From assembly GCA_002405565.1 (NCBI GenBank), contig DHMB01000126.1, forward strand, positions 481 to 18,911: 18,431 nt of DNA, given 5' to 3'. The notes beneath the pieces were generated by a model. It had not been told where the DNA came from. It ran no database searches and saw nothing but the letters and a program-made list of their open reading frames with translations. The translations under genes were made by a program, and so were the position numbers. Source of the stretch: Clostridiales bacterium UBA4653. Lineage in GTDB: Bacteria > Bacillota > Clostridia > Oscillospirales > CAG-272. Below, piece after piece: positions 7,384-14,628 of this stretch. Positions within the stretch are counted from its first letter, which is position 1, and the number at the start of each line of letters is the position of its first letter.

Positions 7384-8166
7384 TTATCCGAAAATCGGTA
7401 TACGGGTTATGAGCCAGTTCATTCCGTAAAAGATTTTGTCCGCAACCCAGCCGATTGTACCGTCAAACACGCCGAGGTAAAGAAGGACAAGCAGCGCAAT
7501 CTGGATATATCTTTCATACTTCATTATGCCGAAATAGATTTTTGTCGGCAGGAAGATATAAACGATTCTCGAACCGTCAAGCGGAGGAACGGGAATGAGG
7601 TTGAACACGGCGAGATAAAGATTCATAAGAGACATCAGGTAGAAAAAGAGATATGCAACTCCGACAACCATAACTCCAAAGCCAACTCCGTCAATCCCCA
7701 AGACCCAATATGGGCCAATGGTATCTGGCAACAGACTTGCCAGATAGCTTACCGTAACAGTATATCCCCCCATACTCATGGGTATTATCCCGACAAGGTT
7801 CATGAATATAACATTAAGAAACGCCAGAATTATGTTTGAAAGCGGGCCCGCCGCGGCTGTTATCGCCATACCGCTTCTCGGGTGCTTATAGTATCTGGGG
7901 TTTACGGGGCACGGCTTTGCCCAACCGAAACCGAAAAGAAGCATACATATCGTGCCGATAGGGTCAAGGTGCTTTAAGGGATTGAGCGTCAGTCTGCCGT
8001 AGTTTCTCGCCGTATTGTCGCCGAGAAGGTATGAAGCGTAGCCGTGCGAAAATTCATGCACGGTCAGCGATATAAGCACAATCGGTATCGTTATCAGCAA
8101 CTGTATCAGAACGCTTTTGAAGCTGTCCTGCCCGCTGATGAGTCCCTGTATCAGGTTAATAAGCAT
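7384..8166 (-). CDS. site-2 protease family (M50) membrane metalloprotease
   Basis: This is an intramembrane zinc metalloprotease of the small S2P group. The zinc motif HEFSH (residues 37-41) lies in the first strongly hydrophobic segment (about 20-48) and the third ligand is expected in NLIPVPPLDG (189-198, Asp197). Further membrane segments are at about 72-82, 108-130, 160-188 and 215-240. The domain is compact, with no PDZ domain, unlike RseP. Substrate unknown. AAAGGAG lies 9 nt before the ATG, 18 nt after the engB stop. In Clostridia this gene commonly precedes scpA-scpB, which is the reason to expect a shared operon rather than a shared mechanism. Confidence 0.92.
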   Translation of the reverse strand: MLINLIQGLISGQDSFKSVLIQLLITIPIVLISLTVHEFSHGYASYLLGDNTARNYGRLTLNPLKHLDPIGTICMLLFGFGWAKPCPVNPRYYKHPRSGMAITAAAGPLSNIILAFLNVIFMNLVGIIPMSMGGYTVTVSYLASLLPDTIGPYWVLGIDGVGFGVMVVGVAYLFFYLMSLMNLYLAVFNLIPVPPLDGSRIVYIFLPTKIYFGIMKYERYIQIALLVLLYLGVFDGTIGWVADKIFYGMNWLITRIPIFG

Positions 8167-8184
8167 AAGCTCGAACTCCTTTGT

Positions 8185-8790
8185 TTATTTCAGATGCTCC
8201 GATATAACGGAGATGACGTCGTCCTTTCCTTCGCCCGTAAGCGATGAAAAGGCAATCACTTTTATTTTCTCCGCCGCCATCGGAGGGTTCAGAAGAGGAT
8301 GGTCGCAGAGGGCTTCAAAATTACGTTTTCTGTCCGTCTTGTTGAGCTTATCCGCCTTCGTCGCGACGATTACATAAGGTATTCCGGACTTATCGAGCCA
8401 GTCAAACATCATGCAGTCGTCACCCGTCGGGCCGACCTTGAGGTCGACAAGCTGAAGCACGAGCGACGGAGCGCAGTCGCCTGTAAGATAGCCGTTTGTC
8501 AGCGACGACCAGACCCTCTTTTCGGACTCCGAGCGCTTTGCGTAGCCGTAGCCCGGCAGGTCGACAAGATAGAATTTTTTGTCTATGTCGTAAAAGTTGA
8601 CGGTTATCGTCTTTCCCGGCTCGGAGCTCGTTCTCGCCAGCTTTTTTCTTCCGAGAACCGTATTTATCAGCGAGCTCTTGCCGACATTCGAGCGCCCCGA
8701 CATCGCGATCTGCGGTCTGCCGTCGCGCGGAAACTGATTTGCTCTGCCAGCGGAGAGTGCAAACTCCGCTTTTGCAAGGTTGAATTTCAT
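8185..8790 (-). CDS. engB: ribosome biogenesis GTPase YihA/YsxC (EngB)
   Basis: EngB is an essential GTPase for late assembly of the 50S ribosomal subunit. G1 is GRSNVGKS (32-39), the G2 threonine lies in EPGKTITVNFY (58-67), G3 is DLPG (77-80, in VDLPGYGYAKRS) and G4 is TKAD (142-145); SSLTGEGKDDV near the C-terminus serves as G5. The length of 201 is normal. GGGAG precedes the ATG by 6 nt. It follows lon by 19 nt, the order also found in Bacillus (lonA-ysxC). Confidence 0.96.
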   Translation of the reverse strand: MKFNLAKAEFALSAGRANQFPRDGRPQIAMSGRSNVGKSSLINTVLGRKKLARTSSEPGKTITVNFYDIDKKFYLVDLPGYGYAKRSESEKRVWSSLTNGYLTGDCAPSLVLQLVDLKVGPTGDDCMMFDWLDKSGIPYVIVATKADKLNKTDRKRNFEALCDHPLLNPPMAAEKIKVIAFSSLTGEGKDDVISVISEHLK

Positions 8791-8809
8791 CGTTTTCTCC
8801 CGTCTTTTT

Positions 8810-11257
8810 TTATTCTGCGGCTCCCGCCTCTATCGTCGCTGCGGCGCTGTGGCTTTCGCCTGCGGAAATGTATGTTTTTTCCGTTTTTTCTTCCGTCCCG
8901 ACTGATTTTTCGGCGGCTTTCGGCTCTGCGCAGAGCGCGAGTTTTATTGCCTCGTCCGCGTGCGATATGTAAACTATTTCAACATTCTCCTTCACCTCGG
9001 GAAGAATCTCGTTTTCGTCCTTACGGTTTTCCTCGGGCAGGATTATGGTTTTCACGCCCGCAAGATATGCCGCCATCGTCTTTTCGCGCAGACCGCCTAT
9101 CGCAAGCACTCTGCCGCGGAGCGTAATTTCTCCCGTCATCGCAACGTCTCGGCGGACGGCGATTCCCGTAAGCTCGCTGATTATCGCAATCGCAATCGCA
9201 ACTCCGGCGGAGGGGCCGTCCTTCGGGACTGCGCCCTCGGGGAAATGAATGTGTATATCCTTTTTCCTGTAAAAATCGGGGTCGATACCGAGCTTTTCCG
9301 CACGCGAGCGGACAAAGCTCATCGCCGCCTGCGCGGACTCTCTCATAACGTTTCCGAGACTGCCCGTCAGTTCGACCTTCCCCGCGCCGTCAAGCGAGAG
9401 CGCCTCAATACGCATTATCTCGCCGCCGAGCTCCGTATATGCCATTCCGCAGACCGTGCCGATTTCGCTTTCCGGAAGGATTTTATCCTTTGTCATTCTC
9501 TCCGTGCCGACGTAGTCCGAAAGGTTCTTCATCGTTACTCGGACAGACTTTTTCCCGTCGCAGACGATTTCCTTTGCGGCTCTGCGGCAACATTTCGCAA
9601 TCATTCTTTCAAGCTGACGCACACCCGCCTCTGCAGTGTATTCGTCGATTATCGCATAAAGCGCGTCATCGTCGATTTTCAGCGTTCTGCCATTCAGGCC
9701 GTGACGTTTTTCCTGCTTCGGAATGAGGTGATGGCGGGCGATCGAAAACTTCTCCGCCCTTGTATATATCTTCATTTCGACGATCTCCATTCTGTCGATA
9801 AGCGGCTGGGGGATGGTCGAAAGGGTGTTTGCGGTTGTGATGAAAAGACAATCCGAAAGGTCGATCGGCGTTTCGATGAAATGATCGCGGAAGGTCTTGT
9901 TCTGCTCCGTATCGAGCACTTCAAGAAGTGCCGACGCGGGATCGCCGTGCGAATCGCGCGTGAGCTTGTCGACCTCATCCATGAGAATGAGCGGATTCAT
10001 CGCCCCCGCCTGCGTCAGCGCATTGATTATTCTGCCCGGCATTGAGCCGATGTATGTCTTTCTGTGGCCGCGGATGTCCGCCTCGTCACGCACGCCGCCG
10101 AGCGAAATGCGGACAAACTTCCTGTTCATCGCCCTTGCGATTGACGAAGCAACGGACGTTTTTCCCGTTCCGGGAGGCCCGACAAGGCACAACACCTGAT
10201 TTTTCAGTCCCGGATTCAGCTTCAGCGCCGCGAGGTATTCGATTATCCTCGTTTTTACGTCATCAAGTCCGTCATGATCTTCATCGAGTATTTTTCTCGC
10301 ATGTGCAATGTCGATACGGTCTTTCGTTTCCTTTCCGAAGGGGATTTCAAGGCAGGTTTCTATATAGTTTCTTGTCACACCGCCCTCGGCTGAACCGAAC
10401 GGCATTTTCGAGAGCTTCTTCAGCTCCTTTATGAGCTTTTCGCGCATTTCCTCCGGAAGATTTGCGCGCATTATTTTCTCGTGATATTCGGCAAGATCGT
10501 CATCGTCGAATTCTTCATCCTCGCCGAGCTCGCTCTTTATCGCCTTTATCTGCTCGCGCAAAAAGTAATCGCGCTGATTTTTGTCCATTCTTTCATGAAC
10601 CTTGCGGTTTATCTTTGCCTCCGCGCGCATTATCTGCTTTTCCTCTTCGAGCTCGGTGAGAAGCGCGAGGGCGCGCTGCGCGGGATCGAAGGTTTCAAGC
10701 AGTCGCTGACAGCTTTCAACCTCCGCAACCATGTTCGACGATACGAAATCGCAGAGGAGCGAAAGGTCGTTTGCATTGCTGACGTTTGAATAAACGTCCT
10801 CCGAAAACTTCGGGAAAAGCATTGAAATATCCGCAACCGACGCCTTTATGCTTTTCAGCAAAGCCGCCTCTTCAATCGGGTCGCCGTAATATGTCACGCT
10901 TTTTTCAAGCGCCTCTGCGACCATGTGCTTTCCGACGTGATAAAAGTCGGTTATCTCGGCTCTTTCAATCGGCTCGATGAGCGCGCGGTATATTCCCTTT
11001 TCCTCTTTTACGAGCTGTTTTATTCTCGCCGTAACGCCGACGGTATAAAGATCCTCTTTTTTGGGCGACTCAATCGGAGCCATCCTCTGGCACACGAGAA
11101 TCACAAGACCGTCCGTTCCGAGAGCGGCGTCGCACGCCGCCTTTGAGGCGTCCCTGCCTATTTCAAGATTGAGTGCTATCTTCGGAAAAGCAACCATGGC
11201 GCGCGTGGGTATGCACGGCAAAGTCACTTTGTTTACTACTTCGTTTGCTACTTTCAT
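8810..11257 (-). CDS. lon: ATP-dependent serine protease Lon (endopeptidase La)
   Basis: Lon degrades misfolded and short-lived regulatory proteins in the cytosol. An N-terminal substrate-binding domain (about 1-220) and a coiled region (ENxxDYFLREQIKAIKSELGE type, 225-250) precede the AAA+ module with Walker A GPPGTGKT (360-367) and Walker B LILMDE (423-428), then the protease domain with the Ser-Lys dyad Ser683 (PKDGPSAG) and Lys726 (GGLREKT), 43 residues apart as in the family. The last about 35 residues are Ala/Glu/Ser rich and extend past the usual end. AAGGA lies 7 nt before the ATG. It has an extended -10 promoter upstream. No CtsR or CIRCE heat-shock operator is visible in that region. 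Confidence 0.98.
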   Translation of the reverse strand: MKVANEVVNKVTLPCIPTRAMVAFPKIALNLEIGRDASKAACDAALGTDGLVILVCQRMAPIESPKKEDLYTVGVTARIKQLVKEEKGIYRALIEPIERAEITDFYHVGKHMVAEALEKSVTYYGDPIEEAALLKSIKASVADISMLFPKFSEDVYSNVSNANDLSLLCDFVSSNMVAEVESCQRLLETFDPAQRALALLTELEEEKQIMRAEAKINRKVHERMDKNQRDYFLREQIKAIKSELGEDEEFDDDDLAEYHEKIMRANLPEEMREKLIKELKKLSKMPFGSAEGGVTRNYIETCLEIPFGKETKDRIDIAHARKILDEDHDGLDDVKTRIIEYLAALKLNPGLKNQVLCLVGPPGTGKTSVASSIARAMNRKFVRISLGGVRDEADIRGHRKTYIGSMPGRIINALTQAGAMNPLILMDEVDKLTRDSHGDPASALLEVLDTEQNKTFRDHFIETPIDLSDCLFITTANTLSTIPQPLIDRMEIVEMKIYTRAEKFSIARHHLIPKQEKRHGLNGRTLKIDDDALYAIIDEYTAEAGVRQLERMIAKCCRRAAKEIVCDGKKSVRVTMKNLSDYVGTERMTKDKILPESEIGTVCGMAYTELGGEIMRIEALSLDGAGKVELTGSLGNVMRESAQAAMSFVRSRAEKLGIDPDFYRKKDIHIHFPEGAVPKDGPSAGVAIAIAIISELTGIAVRRDVAMTGEITLRGRVLAIGGLREKTMAAYLAGVKTIILPEENRKDENEILPEVKENVEIVYISHADEAIKLALCAEPKAAEKSVGTEEKTEKTYISAGESHSAAATIEAGAAE

Positions 11258-11342
11258 TTTACTGTCCTTCTGATGTCCTTTTTTGTATATTTTTTATTTC
11301 CGCTGCCGCGGAGCATAGTAATCTATTTTAGCTTTGAAATAT

Positions 11343-11371
11343 ATTATATCATACTCTGACGGTAATTTCCA
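11343..11371 (-). promoter_or_regulatory. extended -10 promoter for lon and the downstream block
   Basis: The minus strand reads TGATATAAT (TATAAT at 11343-11348 with TG one base upstream), and TGGAAA (11366-11371) sits 17 nt away as a 4/6 match to the -35 box. It lies about 85 nt upstream of the lon ATG and downstream of the terminator of the lipoprotein gene. The leader between them (11258-11342) is AT rich and includes a short GC-rich stretch (CCGCGGCAGCGG on the minus strand). Confidence 0.65.
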
Positions 11372-11402
11372 TATGTTTATCGAAAATTAACGTTTTTGCA
11401 AC

Positions 11403-11435
11403 AAAAAAGTGCCGCGGAGGCTCCGCAGCACTTTT
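11403..11435 (-). terminator. intrinsic terminator after the FKBP-type lipoprotein gene
   Basis: On the minus strand GTGCTGCGGAG pairs with CTCCGCGGCAC (one U-G wobble), followed directly by TTTTTTG. It begins 8 nt after the stop of the lipoprotein gene. On the plus strand the same hairpin is followed by TTTTATATTTTTTT, so it could also work in reverse. Confidence 0.85.
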
Positions 11436-11443
11436 ATATTTTT

Positions 11444-12889
11444 TTATTGTCCCGGTATCTGCGGGGTGTCCTTCGGAAGAGCGACCTCGCAGAGCTTCTG
11501 ATTGCACGTCTGATAGATAAACTGTATCTTCAGCGCGTCTCTTGTGTAGACCGACTCGATATCGCTCGCTGTGACATTGTAGCCCGTCGTGTAAAGAATG
11601 TAGAGCTGATAATTTTTCAGATCCTCTTTGTAGTCGCTGTTTGTATACTCGATTCCGAGCGACTTTTTGACGGCGTGCGTTATCAGCGCTTCCTTTGCCG
11701 ACTTCTCCGCGCTCGACTTGACGTATTCGTCAGCCGCGGCGGCACTTCCGTAGACGAGCTTTTTCGCCTCGTCCTCCGAAACGCCGTATTTTGCGGCGGC
11801 ATTTGCAACGGTCGACGCGATTTCGTCCTCATAGAGCTTTTCATACTGCGTCAGAAGCGACTTCGGATACTCCTTGATTGTCGACTCCTCGACGATGACG
11901 TCCATCATCTTGTTTTTCATATAGTTTATGACGCGGAGCGCGTTTTTCAGCTCGTAATAATCGGCGAAATCCGTGTTCTTTCTGACGGTCTCGTCCGTGT
12001 TATACACCTCTTTGACCGTTATCGAAAACTTCGCCTTTTTGCCCGCGATTGACGTATCCTCGTATTTTTCGGGGAATGTCACCTCGACCTCGTATGTTTC
12101 TCCCGCGCTGCGCCCGATAAGGCTGCTGTCAAGGCTTTCAAAGAAGTATCCCCCGCCTATGCGAACCTTATAATCCTCGGCTTTGTTGCCGTCGAAATCC
12201 TTTCCGTCGACGGTCGCCGTGAAGTCAATGACGACCCAGTCTCCCATCTCGGATTTGTCTTTTTTGTAGCCGCATTTTTCAAAGAACGCGTTTATTTCGG
12301 AATATATCTCGTCCTCCGCCGTGCCGGGGAGCACATCTGTGACGGTCACCGTGAAACGCACGGGCTTTCCGGCGACGGTGTCATCTTCGTATGACGAAGG
12401 AACCGTCATTGTGAAAGAAAACGGCTTGTCGATGGAAACTTCTCTTTCCGCTTCATATCCGTCCGAAACGTCCTTTATGTCATAATGCAGACCGTTGTCA
12501 AACTTCTGATTTGCGGGATCCTTGCCGAGACAATAGTCCTCGACGCATTTGTCGTCGCCGTCAAAGCACCATTTTTCATAGCGCGTATAGGAGACGGTCG
12601 TCGTTGTGCCGTCCTCGGACGCCGCTTCGGAAATTATCTCCGCCGTAACGGACAGGTCGACGGAAAATCCGTCGTCTATGGCAAACGTATAATCGTTGCT
12701 CTTTATCTGTTCCGCAAGATACTTGCGGTATTCCTCGTATCTTTTTTCAAAGTCCGCAAAGGTGAAATTTTCGTAATCCGCAAGGTCGACGTATTTTGAA
12801 AGGTCTTCTTTGTCATAATTGAAGCCGCAACCGCAAAGAAGGGCGGCTGTCATTGCGACAAGCAGTATAAAACCAACTGTTCTTTTCAT
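11444..12889 (-). CDS. lipoprotein with trigger-factor/FKBP-type peptidyl-prolyl isomerase domain
   Basis: Probably a surface foldase. From ATG 12887-12889 the protein has 481 residues: a lipoprotein signal (MKRTVGFILLVAMTAALL) ends in a lipobox LCGC with Cys21 as the likely lipidated residue. Residues about 216-295 match the trigger-factor FKBP domain: GDWVVIDFTATVDGKDFDG, LIGRSAGETYEVEVTFPEKY and IAGKKAKFSITVKEV. A second copy seems to lie at about 72-188, ending VPSSYEDDTVAGKPVRFTVTVTDV, with a Cys-containing insert. The C-terminal about 180 residues are helical and resemble a trigger-factor substrate-binding domain. The frame is open to 12946, but that longer start is a TTG inside the -35 box of the predicted promoter (transcription start near 12911), so it cannot be used. 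It forms a single-gene unit with its own promoter and terminator, upstream of lon. Confidence 0.88.
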   Translation of the reverse strand: MKRTVGFILLVAMTAALLCGCGFNYDKEDLSKYVDLADYENFTFADFEKRYEEYRKYLAEQIKSNDYTFAIDDGFSVDLSVTAEIISEAASEDGTTTTVSYTRYEKWCFDGDDKCVEDYCLGKDPANQKFDNGLHYDIKDVSDGYEAEREVSIDKPFSFTMTVPSSYEDDTVAGKPVRFTVTVTDVLPGTAEDEIYSEINAFFEKCGYKKDKSEMGDWVVIDFTATVDGKDFDGNKAEDYKVRIGGGYFFESLDSSLIGRSAGETYEVEVTFPEKYEDTSIAGKKAKFSITVKEVYNTDETVRKNTDFADYYELKNALRVINYMKNKMMDVIVEESTIKEYPKSLLTQYEKLYEDEIASTVANAAAKYGVSEDEAKKLVYGSAAAADEYVKSSAEKSAKEALITHAVKKSLGIEYTNSDYKEDLKNYQLYILYTTGYNVTASDIESVYTRDALKIQFIYQTCNQKLCEVALPKDTPQIPGQ

Positions 12890-12917
12890 TTTCTTCTCTT
12901 TCGCATTTATTTTTTTC

Positions 12918-12946
12918 AATATACCACGGAGCGCCAGCTCGTTCAA
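12918..12946 (-). promoter_or_regulatory. promoter for the FKBP-type lipoprotein gene
   Basis: The minus strand has TTGAAC (12941-12946) and TATATT (12918-12923) separated by 17 nt. This places transcription start near 12911, about 22 nt before the ATG at 12889, and excludes the longer frame that begins at 12946. Confidence 0.65.
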
Positions 12947-12981
12947 CCGTCCGCGGAGAAAGTTTGCATTTTATTCAAACA

Positions 12982-13818
12982 TTATTTAAGGTCGGGACGG
13001 TAAAGCGCGAATTTTTCGCGCAGGAAATCAAGCGAACGGTTTAGCGTCGCAATGTCGACGCTGCCGTCCTCCGCAATAACGGGCGATTCAAGCGTCACGC
13101 TCTCCTCATAATGCGGCATATTGGAGATGAGATGGTCGAAATCGACCTTTCCCTCGCCCGGCTGAAGTATCGGACGGATAAGTCCCCATTCGTTCTTTGC
13201 GCCGAGGAATGAGCTTGCATGCATATGTTTTACGTTCTTCCATGTCGGACTTGCGAAAATATCCATATACTGATCGTGAAATTTGCCGAAGCGCGTATCG
13301 AAAATGAAGCCCATATCGGGAATTCTCGAATATATCTTTTCCCATATCGAAAGCGGATCGTTATAAACACAGGGGATATTTTCTATCAGAAGCTCCGTTC
13401 CCGCCGCCTCGCATATCTCCTTCATCTGCGGCAGAAGCTCGATCGAACCGTCGACGGCTCCGTCGGATTTCGGCCCGCCCCAGAGGTGGAACACAGCTTT
13501 TTTAGCGCCGATCATTTTCGCCATTCTCGCGTTCTCCCTGAACAGCTCAAGCGCCGCCTCGTTTACCTGCGGGTCGCCCTCTGCCAGCATAACGCCGATT
13601 TCCTTTTCAAAATGGATGACGGGCGTATAGAGCCCCGCGTCGGCAAGTGCCTTCGCTATTTCGTCAAGCCTTCCGTACCAGGCTTTGAGCATCATAAGCT
13701 CAAGGCCGTCCGCCTTTATGCTCTTTGCATTTCTTATGATAACGCCGTAATCGAAATTGTTTTCTCTGCCCACCAGCGTTCCCGTGGACGCATAAAATCT
13801 GTTTTTGATGTCACTCAT
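12982..13818 (-). CDS. sugar phosphate isomerase/epimerase-like TIM-barrel protein, coupled to lexA
   Basis: The protein (278 residues from ATG 13816-13818) has the xylose-isomerase-like TIM barrel layout: strand ends GLELMMLKAWYG, TPVIHFEKEIG, KKAVFHLWGG, ELLIENIPCV, GFIFDTRFGKFHDQY, KHMHASSF and VTLES. The Glu, His and Asp residues there (in LIENIP, FDTRFGKFH, HMHAS, LES) are where this superfamily binds divalent metal. The superfamily includes sugar isomerases, epimerases and endonuclease IV, so the reaction cannot be named. The open frame extends to a TTG at 13836, only 3 nt after a GGAAAGG; I prefer the ATG at 13818, which overlaps the lexA stop by 8 nt (ATGAGTGA) and implies translational coupling. 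No strong terminator follows. Expression with lexA suggests SOS control. Confidence 0.85.
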   Translation of the reverse strand: MSDIKNRFYASTGTLVGRENNFDYGVIIRNAKSIKADGLELMMLKAWYGRLDEIAKALADAGLYTPVIHFEKEIGVMLAEGDPQVNEAALELFRENARMAKMIGAKKAVFHLWGGPKSDGAVDGSIELLPQMKEICEAAGTELLIENIPCVYNDPLSIWEKIYSRIPDMGFIFDTRFGKFHDQYMDIFASPTWKNVKHMHASSFLGAKNEWGLIRPILQPGEGKVDFDHLISNMPHYEESVTLESPVIAEDGSVDIATLNRSLDFLREKFALYRPDLK

Positions 13819-14425
13819 AATAACGTACGTTTGCAATTACCTTTCCGAGGATATAGACCTCTTTTGCTATTATCGGTTTCATCGTTTTGTTTTCGGGCTG
13901 AAGCCGGAACACCCCGTTTTCTTTATAAAATGTCTTGACGGTCGCCTCGTCGCCTATAAGCACGACGGCGATATCCCCGTTTTCGACATAGCTTGTGCGG
14001 TTCACAATGACGTAATCCCCATCCATAATTCCCGCCTCTATCATGCTCTCGCCCTTGACGGCAAGCGCAAAAAGCTCGCTCCGCAGATCGCTTCCCGCCG
14101 TCGGGCAGAAATCTATGAAGCCATCGAAATTTTCCTCCGCAAGAATGGGAAGTCCCGCCGCGACCTGACCGAGCACCGGCACGCGCGCATTTGCGGGCGA
14201 CGTCCTTTCGCTCTCCCCGCCGAGACGGAGCGTTCTGCTCTTTCCCTGCTCCTTGCGGATATAGTCCTTTCTTTCAAGACGTTCGAGATATGAATGGACG
14301 GTTGCCGTGCTCTTTATTCCGAGCGCGGTTTTTATGTCCCTGACGGACGGCGAATACCCGTTTTTTTCTATGGTTTCGCAGATATAATCATAAACTCTCC
14401 GCTCGCGTTCGGTCAGTTTTTCCAT
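13811..14425 (-). CDS. lexA: LexA repressor (SOS response)
   Basis: LexA represses SOS genes and cuts itself when RecA filaments form on damaged DNA. Residues 1-65 form the winged helix-turn-helix (YSPSVRDIKTALGIKSTATVHSYLERL as two segments). The cleavage site is Ala90-Gly91 (QVAAGLP), the catalytic serine Ser127 (VKGESMIEAGI) and lysine Lys164 (EATVKTFY), 37 apart as in known LexA. The 204-residue length is usual. GGAGAGGGG lies 8 nt before the ATG. The promoter carries an SOS box (14498-14509), consistent with autoregulation. It overlaps the following TIM-barrel gene by 8 nt, so that gene would be induced with it. Confidence 0.97.
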   Translation of the reverse strand: MEKLTERERRVYDYICETIEKNGYSPSVRDIKTALGIKSTATVHSYLERLERKDYIRKEQGKSRTLRLGGESERTSPANARVPVLGQVAAGLPILAEENFDGFIDFCPTAGSDLRSELFALAVKGESMIEAGIMDGDYVIVNRTSYVENGDIAVVLIGDEATVKTFYKENGVFRLQPENKTMKPIIAKEVYILGKVIANVRYYE

Positions 14426-14470
14426 GAACTTTTCCCCTCTCCGACGTAAACATTATTTCTTTCCGCGCAT

Positions 14471-14500
14471 ATTATATCACACTTTCCGCAAAAATGCAAA
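14471..14500 (-). promoter_or_regulatory. lexA promoter
   Basis: The minus strand shows an extended -10 (TGATATAAT, TATAAT at 14471-14476). Upstream at 18 nt spacing is TTTGCA (14495-14500), a 4/6 match to the -35 box. The SOS box overlaps the -35 region, so bound LexA would block RNA polymerase. Confidence 0.65.
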
Positions 14501-14509
14501 CTTTTGTTC
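14498..14509. promoter_or_regulatory. SOS box (LexA/DinR operator)
   Basis: The minus strand reads GAACAAAAGTTT, matching the Gram-positive LexA operator GAAC-N4-GTTY. It is centred about 40 nt upstream of the predicted start of transcription and covers the -35 region of the lexA promoter, the expected place for autorepression. The only such site I noticed in the window. Confidence 0.8.
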
Positions 14510-14586
14510 TGATTTTTTGAAAATTTTTGAATTTTTCAAAAAAATTGAGTCCGCGCAGATTTTTTCGCGCTTTAAGCCGTTTACAT

Positions 14587-14622
14587 AAAAAGACAGCCCC
14601 TCAGACAAGCAGAAGGGGCTGT
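14587..14622 (-). terminator. intrinsic terminator after the AraC-type gene
   Basis: On the minus strand ACAGCCCCT (14614-14622) pairs with AGGGGCTGT (14593-14601) across a 12-nt loop, followed by CTTTTT. It starts 7 nt after the stop of the AraC-type gene. The rest of the gap to the lexA promoter (14510-14586) is AT-rich with runs of A and T and shows no gene. Confidence 0.88.
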
Positions 14623-14628
14623 TTTCTT

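Noticed and set aside
8960..10045. Long plus-strand open frame of 361 codons opposite lon
   Set aside because: It lies wholly within lon in the antisense direction, its translation is Arg/Cys/His rich without any known domain, and lon shows all conserved motifs; a shadow frame.
11258..11342. Possible heat-shock operator (CtsR or CIRCE) upstream of lon
   Set aside because: I looked for tandem GGTCAAA heptamers and for the CIRCE inverted repeat and saw neither.
12963..12981. GTTTG/CAAAC inverted repeat just after the TIM-barrel gene as a possible terminator
   Set aside because: The stem has 5 AT-rich pairs and the following minus-strand run is only TTT, too weak to call.
13822..13831. Palindrome AACGTACGTT at the end of lexA
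   Set aside because: It falls within lexA codons for Asn-Val-Arg-Tyr and is only 10 bp long, so it is expected by chance.
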